Below are positions 7,621-14,095 of a stretch of 54,336 nt of DNA, piece by piece. The notes below the pieces were generated by a model that saw only the letters and a program-made list of their open reading frames with translations, searched no databases and was not told where the DNA came from. The stretch covers positions 1 to 54,336 of the forward strand of contig JAIYAA010000382.1 in the NCBI GenBank assembly GCA_027489295.1. The letters run 5' to 3'. This DNA comes from Sphingomonadales bacterium (lineage in GTDB: Bacteria; Pseudomonadota; Alphaproteobacteria; Sphingomonadales; Sphingomonadaceae). The position numbers and the translations under genes were made by a program. The first letter of the stretch is position 1. Each line of letters starts with the position of its first letter.

Positions 7621-8117
7621 CAGAGCTTTCCCCTGCGCGTCCCGAGGGGCGTCCAGTTGCCGCACACCCAATCTTGGTGGACGCGAGGGAAGAAGGAGGC
7701 GGCGGGAACCTTGCCGTTTAAGGGCGCGTGAACGCGCATCGGCGGGTTTGCCACGCAGATGCCGACCCGCAGCCGTTCAGCGTCCTCCTTTGTCATGACA
7801 GGCGCCGCGCCGGCCTTTTCGAGCAGGTCGACCGGTGCCTGATCAGCGCGATCGCTCCCGTGCGACTTGCAGTGCAGGCAGGTGGCGCAGGTCGCTTCGA
7901 AGAAGCGGTCCTGACCGAGGCCCGCCTGATTTGCGGCAAGGAGCGCCTGGTTCAGCTGGGCGTAGAGAGCGAAGGCGTCCGGGTCGTCCCACGAATACGG
8001 GTGATCCGGGTCAGCTTTCCCGCGCGACATCGACACGACGGCATTGTGCACCGCCGACCACATCGCGTCCGCCGCGTAGCGCTGCCGGGCGGCGAGCTCG
8101 TTGGAATCTGCCGCCAT
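7620..8117 (-). CDS. Cysteine-motif protein (CxxCxxC ... FPxVxxDWxCGxW)
   Basis: The 165-residue protein has a helical first half and a C-terminal half with C77, C80 and C83 (CATCLHC), C121 (GICVANPP), then FFPRVHQDWVCGNW with C152. The spaced C-x2-C, G-x-C-x-NPP and FP-W-CG-W signature recurs, from memory, in small uncharacterised bacterial and phage proteins and would make a plausible metal site. Function is unknown. It is coupled to the winged-helix gene upstream (TGATG overlap at 8117) and to the hypothetical gene downstream. Confidence 0.68.
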   Translation of the reverse strand: MAADSNELAARQRYAADAMWSAVHNAVVSMSRGKADPDHPYSWDDPDAFALYAQLNQALLAANQAGLGQDRFFEATCATCLHCKSHGSDRADQAPVDLLEKAGAAPVMTKEDAERLRVGICVANPPMRVHAPLNGKVPAASFFPRVHQDWVCGNWTPLGTRRGKL

Positions 8118-8407
8118 TATCGCGCACTCGCCTGGAGAAGGCCCCGAGCCGCGACCTCGGCGAGCAACGGCCCGTCATCTACCTTCGAGAGGTCGACGTG
8201 CGCGCCGACCAGCTGCACGGAGCGGGTCTGCCGGGACGCCCGCTGCACCAAGCCCTGCCGCTCCAGGCTGCTCAGGAACCGGTGAACACCCGACTTGCTC
8301 GTCAAGCCGATGGCTTCCGCCATCTCGGCAAGGGTGGGGGCGACCCCACCATGGTCTCCCATATACTGCTCGATGAAGCGGAGCAGATCGCGCTCACGGT
8401 GCGTCAT
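8117..8407 (-). CDS. LexA-type winged-helix DNA-binding protein without protease domain
   Basis: The 96-residue protein matches the LexA N-terminal DNA-binding domain: RERDLLRFIEQYMGDHGG (helix 1), PTLAEMAEAIGLTSKSGVHR (HTH) and FLSSLERQGLVQRASRQTRS (helix and wing). The C-terminal S24 protease domain of LexA is absent and only 25 residues follow. It is likely an operon-encoded transcription factor, perhaps competing for host LexA-like sites, but the target is unknown. It overlaps both neighbours by 4 and 1 bases. Confidence 0.8.
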   Translation of the reverse strand: MTHRERDLLRFIEQYMGDHGGVAPTLAEMAEAIGLTSKSGVHRFLSSLERQGLVQRASRQTRSVQLVGAHVDLSKVDDGPLLAEVAARGLLQASAR

Positions 8408-9030
8408 GCTACCGCCTCGGCGAGCGCTTGGACGTCCCTGAGGATTGCTTTTCGATAGCCCTCGTCGAACCTGAGGCCCTCACAATTATCGAAGCTCAGG
8501 CGGAGCTTGAGCGCCAGTCCGGCTAGATCAGGGGCGGGAACATCTTCGATGAGGTGGTCTAGCGCCCGCCCCCATTCGCGAGCGCGCTCCTTGTCGGCAT
8601 ATATGTCGACCTCAGAGCCATTCAGCGCGTTGCGCGCATTCTGCTCCGCAGCAACGGCTGCGTCCCATGCCGACGGCGACGCAGTCTCGTCCAGGCTGAT
8701 GTCGAGCGCGACGTGGAAGGTGAGGAATGCCCGAGCTTGTGCCATGTCGGCAAGCCTCGCAGCCTCCTGGATGACCGACGTCGCTGAGCTGATCGCCTCG
8801 ATCAGTTCCATGGCCGTTTCGGGCCCGCCTTCAGCGGCAAGCGATCGCAGCATGGCGACCATCTCGTCCCTATCGAAGACGAAAAAGGCGAACAGGGCTG
8901 CCATGTGCTGGCTGCCAGAGCCCGCGAGCACGTTCCAGAGCTGCGATGCGCCCGACTTCGTCATCAGGGCTGCGAATGGAAGGTCGAGAGGCGAAGCCTC
9001 TGCGATCGGCGGTGAGGAGATGGCGTTCAT
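8404..9030 (-). CDS. Hypothetical protein of the leftward early operon
   Basis: The 208-residue reading starts at the ATG at 9030, two bases after the upstream stop. A longer frame to 9087 would run back into that gene. The protein is almost entirely helical and acidic (for example LFAFFVFDRDEMVAMLRSLA, ELIEAISSATSVIQEAARLA and ALDHLIEDVPAPDLAGLALK). I recognise no family. Its stop overlaps the LexA-like gene start (ATGA). Confidence 0.65.
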   Translation of the reverse strand: MNAISSPPIAEASPLDLPFAALMTKSGASQLWNVLAGSGSQHMAALFAFFVFDRDEMVAMLRSLAAEGGPETAMELIEAISSATSVIQEAARLADMAQARAFLTFHVALDISLDETASPSAWDAAVAAEQNARNALNGSEVDIYADKERAREWGRALDHLIEDVPAPDLAGLALKLRLSFDNCEGLRFDEGYRKAILRDVQALAEAVA

Positions 9031-9032
9031 GA

Positions 9033-9500
9033 TTAAGCTGCCTTCTTCATGCGGCGATAGGCGTCTTCGACTTCGCCCCACAGCCAATCGGGGTGGCGAT
9101 CCCAGATCGCGCTGGTCTCGTCGGCGGCGTGACGGAGCCGAGCGAGGTAGGAGAGGTCATCCTCGACCTGCCGCTGCCGGACCTTGATCAGCCCGTGGAA
9201 TTCCACCCGATTGAGCGTGCGTGTCGACTTGATCACGCCCTCTTCACCGCCAAGTACATGCGCCGGGCGCAGGTCGAAGAGGCTGCGCTGGCCCGTTGCG
9301 AACGAGTTCATCGCCGCGTCCTTGACCTTCACGGCGTGCTGCTTGATCCGCCGCGCTAGATCCTGCCGAACGATGGTCTCGACAGCGAAGCTGTCGGCGA
9401 GGACCTGCGGCAGCGCGTCCTCGACGGCGGCCTCCCGATTGAGGACGCCTCCTCGCTCATGCTTCGCGGTCACGTCCGCGACGATTTCGGCAATCGACAT
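9033..9500 (-). CDS. Hypothetical protein of the leftward early operon
   Basis: The 155-residue protein is mixed charged and helical, with a basic central region (DLARRIKQHAVKVKDAAMNS, then GQRSLFDLRPAHVLGG) and a C-terminal helix rich in aromatic residues (HPDWLWGEVEDAYRRMKKA). No known motif is clear. The start ATG shares a base with the stop of the ParB-like gene (TGATG), and its product may work with that protein. Confidence 0.65.
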   Translation of the reverse strand: MSIAEIVADVTAKHERGGVLNREAAVEDALPQVLADSFAVETIVRQDLARRIKQHAVKVKDAAMNSFATGQRSLFDLRPAHVLGGEEGVIKSTRTLNRVEFHGLIKVRQRQVEDDLSYLARLRHAADETSAIWDRHPDWLWGEVEDAYRRMKKAA

Positions 9501-10606
9501 CAGATCTTCTCCAGCATGTTGGCGATGGCGAGTTGGCGGTTACGCTCGATCTCCGGGAAGACGAGTGCGAACGAGGTCAGCCACTGGGCAGCCCGGGACA
9601 CCAGGTCGCCTGGGACGCCGCGGCCGAGGTGCTTCGCCCAAGCGGCATTGAAGCTGGCGAGGTCAGGAGCGGCAGCCAGGGCCTCGATTGCCCGCATGAT
9701 GCCATCGCGCTGCTGCGCAGCCTCGAAGTCGAACGGCGCCGGATCCTCCTGCTCATCGTCGTTAGCCGGCGGCGACGCACCTTCTTCAGGATCCTGCTCG
9801 TCATCGTCGACAGCCACGACGCGGAGCGACAGCGTATCCCCATCCAGCGACCATGGAGGGGGTATTTCCACGACGTCCGCATATTCCCCGGCCAACTCGG
9901 CCTCGTGATGAAGGCGCGCCTCGCCGATCGACATCTCCGACACCACGGCGGCCGTCTGGACGTCCGAGCCTTGGCGGATCTCGCCGAGGAAGGTTCGAAG
10001 CTGTCGACTGCCGCGCGCTACCGGCGCGGCGGGGGCCGATGCTGCTGGCGCGAGGGGTGCGACGGCCCGCCCGCGGTTGATCGCCACCACGTTCATCTCG
10101 AAGGTCGAGCCCCCGCGGGTAACGGTGCGGGTCTGTCGTTCGTCGACAGACGGGGGCGGGCGCAGGCGGCCCACCATGCCCACGTCGACATGCGCAAGTC
10201 GGGCAATCTCGCGGTCGGATTTCTTCGCCCACTCGGGATCTGCCAGCACCGTCAGCACAGCCTGCCGCTTGTCGGCGTTCGTTCGTCGATAGCCGTGGCT
10301 GGCGTTCGCGCCGACAGCGTCGAGGATAGCGTCACGCCTGGTGCCGGGGCGCACGGAGACCTCGATATCGGCAAGGCCAGCCAGCTCGGCAGCCATGATC
10401 CGGTGATAGCCATCGGTCAGCCAGTGGTCGGAGCCGTCGTAGCGGGCCTGGACCGGAGGGAACGCGTCGCCGCGCCCCATCGCCTCGGCATACTCCTTCG
10501 CGACGTCGAGACTGATCTGCGCGCGGATCTGGGTGCCGCCATCACGGCGCAGCAGCGGCAGCGGGAGCCGTATAACCGTTCCGGTCGCCTGTTCGATATC
10601 GCTCAC
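9500..10606 (-). CDS. ParB-like (ParB/Srx-fold) domain protein
   Basis: The 368-residue protein has an N-terminal ParB/sulfiredoxin-like domain (about residues 10-100) with the HWLTDGYHRIMAA signature in place of the usual GERR/GxHR box. A helical DNA-binding region with SDREIARLAHVDVGMVGRL (about 130-148) follows. The middle is alanine/proline-rich, the segment around 265-300 is highly acidic, and the C-terminus is helical. Family knowledge: ParB-fold proteins bind CTP and DNA, and phage versions may act as nucleases or regulators. No ParA is seen nearby, so plasmid-style partition is not supported. The gene is coupled to both neighbours. Confidence 0.8.
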   Translation of the reverse strand: MSDIEQATGTVIRLPLPLLRRDGGTQIRAQISLDVAKEYAEAMGRGDAFPPVQARYDGSDHWLTDGYHRIMAAELAGLADIEVSVRPGTRRDAILDAVGANASHGYRRTNADKRQAVLTVLADPEWAKKSDREIARLAHVDVGMVGRLRPPPSVDERQTRTVTRGGSTFEMNVVAINRGRAVAPLAPAASAPAAPVARGSRQLRTFLGEIRQGSDVQTAAVVSEMSIGEARLHHEAELAGEYADVVEIPPPWSLDGDTLSLRVVAVDDDEQDPEEGASPPANDDEQEDPAPFDFEAAQQRDGIMRAIEALAAAPDLASFNAAWAKHLGRGVPGDLVSRAAQWLTSFALVFPEIERNRQLAIANMLEKI

Positions 10607-10890
10607 GGCCGCGCGCTCCTGGCGTGCGTCGCGAGTGCGGACAGGGCGAGCAATGTGCCGATCCCATCCAGAGCACGGGCGATATGGAACGGACGGAGGG
10701 CCGAGTAGTCACTCCCGGGCTCGCTGCCGGGATTTACAGCTTCCGCCAGCGCCACGGTCATCGCGTGAGCCTGCTCAACCGCGGTGATAGCAAGATCTTC
10801 CGAGAAGATGGTGCAGCCGTTCAGCTTGCAGGCCTGGAGCGCTTCGAACACCGCGGCGCCCAGCTGCTCAATGTTCTGGGGGGCGCTCAC
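10603..10890 (-). CDS. Small hypothetical protein (GTG start)
   Basis: With the GTG at 10890 (GTGA overlap with the upstream stop) the protein has 95 residues. An ATG at 10914 would add eight residues inside the neighbour. It contains LGAAVFEALQACKLNGCTIF and LAITAVEQAHAMTVALAEA, then RPFHIARALDGIGTLLALSA, a helical and mildly hydrophobic pattern. No family is recognised. Tight coupling on both sides supports its being real. Confidence 0.6.
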   Translation of the reverse strand: MSAPQNIEQLGAAVFEALQACKLNGCTIFSEDLAITAVEQAHAMTVALAEAVNPGSEPGSDYSALRPFHIARALDGIGTLLALSALATHARSARP

Positions 10891-11564
10891 GACCGCGCCT
10901 CCAGGACGCGCCATCCGTTGGTGGTCGTGCGCCCAAGCGTTTTGACGACGCGTGCAATCTGCCCATCGGCGCGGTAGCGCCGCCGAACCTCGGCGAACTC
11001 GCGGAAGGCAGACGTCCTGTGCTCCCTGCCGGGAACCCCGGGCGCCAGCAGCAGGGCATTGTCGGCGCCGCACACGATCTGCCCGTCCGGCGTCAGCATG
11101 ATCCTCCCGCCGCCGCTGATGAAGCCACGCACCGCCTGGGTCGTTTCACGCGGCTTGGTCGGGCGTTCGTCCGCTACCGCGCCCTGCTTGGTGAGGAGGA
11201 AGAGCAGGACCGCGCGGCGCTCGGGCGCGCCATCCAGATCCTGCGTGAGGAAGTGGACCCAACGCCAGCGATGGCGGATCTGCGCGTCATCGCGAACACC
11301 GACGCGGAGGTGCCGGGCTCCATCGCAATCGACATGAACCTGCAGGTCGCAGCCGATGGAGGCGGTCAGTTCGATCCAGAGGAGCGCATAGCCAAGCTCG
11401 TCGGTGGCGAAGGTGGCGAGATGCGCGAGCATGTCGGCGATTGGAGCCGCGCCGGACATGTCCACGTGCGTGGCTGTCTCCGCGCCGAGCGGAGGGATCG
11501 GCTCGTCTGCGCGAGCGATGTGGAGGGGAAGGCTCACCCCCTCGGCATCTAGAACCGGGATCAT
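10887..11564 (-). CDS. Hypothetical protein of the leftward early operon
   Basis: The 225-residue protein has an alpha/beta-looking N-terminal half (LGYALLWIELTASIGCDLQV, DGARHLRVGVRDDAQI). Its basic C-terminal half carries ISGGGRIMLTPDGQIVCG and a closing RRYRADGQIARVVKTLGR. It is not recognised. It overlaps the 111-residue gene upstream (ATGA) and the GTG-started gene downstream. Confidence 0.62.
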   Translation of the reverse strand: MIPVLDAEGVSLPLHIARADEPIPPLGAETATHVDMSGAAPIADMLAHLATFATDELGYALLWIELTASIGCDLQVHVDCDGARHLRVGVRDDAQIRHRWRWVHFLTQDLDGAPERRAVLLFLLTKQGAVADERPTKPRETTQAVRGFISGGGRIMLTPDGQIVCGADNALLLAPGVPGREHRTSAFREFAEVRRRYRADGQIARVVKTLGRTTTNGWRVLEARS

Positions 11565-11896
11565 GACGCGCGCCCGGTGCGGAGCGAGCCCAGCGAGTAT
11601 TCCGCCTCTTGGTGCTGTCGGAAGGCTGCGTGGAAATTAGTCGGGCCCGCGGATTGGTCCACGTCGTAATGAGGCCGGATCGCGAGCAACGCGCGTCCGT
11701 CGTCGGACTGCGCCTCGCCCAAGATATCCAGTGGATCGCCGGCGGGGTCGTCGTCCTCGAGATCACAATCGCCCGCGCGCTGGTCCAACAGATCGATCGC
11801 CGTCGAGGCGATCACTTCGAGATCGCGCGTGCCCAGGCGAGAGAGCAGGGCGCCGACATCGATCGGCGGGGCTGCGGGTGGCGAATACGGAACCAT
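11561..11896 (-). CDS. Small acidic protein, first gene of the leftward operon
   Basis: The 111-residue protein has the centre IDLLDQRAGDCDLEDDDPAG, a short acidic signature that I recall from many uncharacterised alphaproteobacterial phage and plasmid proteins (D-x-D-L-E-D/P-D-D). The ATG at 11896 has a GGAGG ribosome site 6 bases upstream. It is the first gene after the putative PL promoter, so it should be the first product made from the leftward operon. Function is unknown. Confidence 0.7.
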   Translation of the reverse strand: MVPYSPPAAPPIDVGALLSRLGTRDLEVIASTAIDLLDQRAGDCDLEDDDPAGDPLDILGEAQSDDGRALLAIRPHYDVDQSAGPTNFHAAFRQHQEAEYSLGSLRTGRAS

Positions 11897-12031
11897 AGGG
11901 GACCTCCAGCTTGTTGCTGCAGGATCGGCCCCGGCGGCTTGTTCGGCCGCTGTATCAGTCGTCGCGAGGCGCGCCGGCTAGACCCTGCCGCTCGCCACCT
12001 TCCAGTTGTCGGTCTGGTAGCGAACGGCCTA

Positions 12032-12086
12032 AATATAGCCATATGGCCTAGTCATTGGGAAGCGAAAAGTTAGCCTAATGGTCTAG
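12032..12086 (-). promoter_or_regulatory. Left operator region (OL-like) and putative PL promoter
   Basis: Two copies of the immunity palindrome are seen: TAGCCATATGGCCTA (12036-12050) and TTAGCCTAATGGTCTAG (12070-12086), 35 bp apart. On the minus strand TTCCCA (12061-12056) and TATATT (12037-12032) with an 18-bp spacer form a promoter-like pair facing the leftward operon. The first palindrome fills the spacer, as expected for repression. Confidence 0.65.
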
Positions 12087-12092
12087 TTTCGT

Positions 12093-12692
12093 TCAGAGGG
12101 GCGATGCCTGCCATACGACTCGGCCTATGATCGTGAACGGTTCGCGGCCCAGAAGGAGGGGCTGTTCATCCGGATCTGACGACAGTGGGTCCAGGCGCAA
12201 TGGCTCCGCTTGGAAGCGCCTGAAGGTCGATTTTTCCTTTACGTTCAGCACCGCGTAGACCCTGCCATCCTTCAAATCGACGTCGTCTGGATCTACGACG
12301 AGGACGGCGCCTGGTCCTACAAGCAGGTCTACGGTGCTGGCTTCGGGAGTGACTGCGAACGCATTCTCGCCTGCATCGGGAACTGGGAATGTTCCATCAG
12401 GGTCATGGAGTGCCTCGCGCCAGTGGACCGGCGATACGTCACCCAGCAGTGGCACCATCCGCATGCGCGGTGGGGCCTTGAACATGTCGTCATTAAGGAT
12501 GTCGCGTGGGACAACGCCAAGGGCGTTAGATATCGCGGCAAGCATATTGAGCGATAGACCGCGCTCCGCTCGCTCGATCTTGGCAATTGTCGTGAAATGC
12601 ACACCGATTCTTGTGGCCAAATCTTCCTGAGTTAAGCCGCGCGCTTTGCGCAGCTGCCGGATGTTGTTCTTCACCTTGTGTGCCCGCGCCAT
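12093..12692 (-). CDS. CI-like prophage repressor (XRE HTH plus S24-like domain, Lys position changed)
   Basis: With the ATG at 12692 (GGAGG ribosome site) the protein has 199 residues. An XRE-type HTH (about 8-65: IRQLRKARGLTQEDLATRIG, then TTIAKIERAERGLS) precedes an S24/LexA-like C-terminal domain (about 80-199). The nucleophile position appears as S119 (EASTV in place of GDSM). At the place of the general-base Lys the sequence reads STFRRF (R158/R159), so self-cleavage may be lost. It is likely the lysogeny repressor acting on the five palindromes at 12036-12794. It is divergent from the Cro-like gene. Confidence 0.88.
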   Translation of the reverse strand: MARAHKVKNNIRQLRKARGLTQEDLATRIGVHFTTIAKIERAERGLSLNMLAAISNALGVVPRDILNDDMFKAPPRMRMVPLLGDVSPVHWREALHDPDGTFPVPDAGENAFAVTPEASTVDLLVGPGAVLVVDPDDVDLKDGRVYAVLNVKEKSTFRRFQAEPLRLDPLSSDPDEQPLLLGREPFTIIGRVVWQASPL

Positions 12693-12720
12693 GGTCCCGC
12701 CTCCGCTGTGATGTCCCCTA

Positions 12721-12797
12721 TTAGCCAGTTGGCCAATGCGGCGCCACACTCAATACAGCCATTTGGCCTTGTGAGAATTAGCCATTTGGCCTAGAAC
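12721..12797. promoter_or_regulatory. Right operator region (OR-like) with putative PR promoter
   Basis: Three palindromes lie between the divergent repressor and cro-like genes: TTAGCCAGTTGGCCAAT (12721-12737), CAGCCATTTGGCCTT (12756-12770) and TTAGCCATTTGGCCTAG (12778-12794). TTGTGA (12769-12774) and TAGAAC (12792-12797), 17 bp apart, make a plausible rightward promoter whose spacer holds the third palindrome. Transcription would then start at or next to the ATG at 12805. Confidence 0.7.
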
Positions 12798-12804
12798 GGG
12801 ACTC

Positions 12805-13023
12805 ATGAAGCTAGCCCACTATCTTCGCGAGAATGACATTTCGTTCTCCGAGTTCGCCCGTCGGATCGGGACGCCGCACGCGCGAACGGTCGAGCGCTAT
12901 GTGAAGAACAAGCGCGTGCCCTCCGGTCGCATGATGATGCAGATCACCGCCGCGACCGGTGGTGCTGTGCAGGCTATCGATTTCTTCGAGCCCGCTCCGC
13001 AAGCCGACCGCGTCGAGGCTTGA
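12805..13023 (+). CDS. Cro-like small HTH regulator
   Basis: The 72-residue protein has one HTH: LRENDISFSEFARRIGTPHA, then RTVERYVKNKRVPSG as recognition helix and turn, and a closing strand. Place and size match Cro: divergent from the repressor, first gene rightward, 11 bp after the last operator. It should bind the same palindromes and switch off the repressor. The upstream ribosome site is poor and the putative -10 ends 7 bp before the ATG, so the message may be leaderless. Confidence 0.78.
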   Translation: MKLAHYLRENDISFSEFARRIGTPHARTVERYVKNKRVPSGRMMMQITAATGGAVQAIDFFEPAPQADRVEA

Positions 13024-13027
13024 TCCT

Positions 13028-14095
13028 ATGCGCGGGGGGCGCGGTGCTCAGGGCCACCGCTTGAACGAGTTCGAATGGCGCGACCGGATCCGCGAGGTGA
13101 AGGAGCGCTACAACGTGTCCGAGATCATCGGGCGGGCGACAAAGCTCAAGCCTGCAGGTCGGGAAATGAAGGGCATCTGCTTCGTCCATCAGGAGCGTAC
13201 GCCGAGCCTTTACGTCAACGATCAGCTGGGCGTCTGGCTTTGCCGGGGGTGCGGCGCGTCCGGTGATCTGATCGCTGCGGTCATGCTGATCGAGAAGACC
13301 GACTTCATGGGCGCGCTGCGCTGGCTCGGTGCTGCAGAGCTGCCGAAAGCGGACCCGGCGAAGCGCGCGAAGGCGGCTGAGCGCGACGAAGCCGATCGAG
13401 CTCAGCGCGCCGAAGACGCGCGCGAAATCTGGAAGCAGACGGTGGCTCTCAACGGAACCCCAGGCGAGGTGTATCTCGCGAGCCGCGGCATTACGACGTG
13501 GCCGCACTCGATCCGCTTCGCGCGCACCTGGTGGTGGTGCAACTACGAAACCGGCGAGATCAGCCCCGAGCTGCCGGCGGTGATCGGCATGGTTGAGCGG
13601 CACGACGGCTTCAGCGGCATCCAGCGGATCTTCCTCCGCGCAGACGGCAGTGGGAAGGCTGCACTGGGCGGTGGAAAGGCGAAGCTGTCGCTTGGCGGCG
13701 TGCGCGGTGGAGCGCTACGCCTGGGGCCGCCGGCCTCCACCATCTACGTCACAGAGGGTCCCGAGGACGGTCTGTCGCTGAGGCAGGAATTGCCCGGCAT
13801 CAGCGTGTGGGTGGCGCTCGGCACCGCGAACATGCCGCAGATTCGATACCCGGATTCCGTTCGCAAGGTGGTGATCTGCGCGCAGAACGATGCTGCCGGC
13901 GAGCGAGCGACTGAGGCTGCAGCTGAAGCTCTCGCTGACCGGGGCTACATGGTCGACGTGCGCCGTCCGCGCGCCGAGTTCAAGGACTGGAACGACCAGC
14001 TCTGCGCGGTTCAGCGCGCGGTCGCGGCGGGGGCCATTTCGCGGGCTGATGCCCAGCGCGGCTGGGGCGAGCAGATCGGGAGTGCCAAAGCTTGA
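13028..14095 (+). CDS. Phage DNA primase (CHC2 zinc finger and Toprim domain)
   Basis: The 355-residue protein starts at the ATG at 13028, 5 bp after the Cro-like gene. The CHC2-type zinc finger has C51, H54, C72 and C75 (CFVH and LCRGC). The Toprim-like domain has E243 in VTEGPEDG and the CAQNDAAG segment (284-291), where the usual first Asp of DxD is a Gln (Q286). FKDWND (318-323) matches the typical tail of these primases. It would prime replication with the DnaB-like helicase encoded by the next gene, whose TTG start overlaps this stop (TTGA). Confidence 0.9.
   Translation: MRGGRGAQGHRLNEFEWRDRIREVKERYNVSEIIGRATKLKPAGREMKGICFVHQERTPSLYVNDQLGVWLCRGCGASGDLIAAVMLIEKTDFMGALRWLGAAELPKADPAKRAKAAERDEADRAQRAEDAREIWKQTVALNGTPGEVYLASRGITTWPHSIRFARTWWWCNYETGEISPELPAVIGMVERHDGFSGIQRIFLRADGSGKAALGGGKAKLSLGGVRGGALRLGPPASTIYVTEGPEDGLSLRQELPGISVWVALGTANMPQIRYPDSVRKVVICAQNDAAGERATEAAAEALADRGYMVDVRRPRAEFKDWNDQLCAVQRAVAAGAISRADAQRGWGEQIGSAKA

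Noticed and set aside
9500..10606. Plasmid-type partition locus (ParAB) making the element a phage-plasmid
   Set aside because: Only a ParB-like domain is present. There is no ParA Walker protein, no parS-like repeat group and no plasmid replication initiator, while the element sits in a tRNA with att repeats.
11609..12073. Plus-strand frame of 154 codons across the first leftward gene and OL region
   Set aside because: It runs through the operator sites and opposite a gene with a good ribosome site, and shows no family features.
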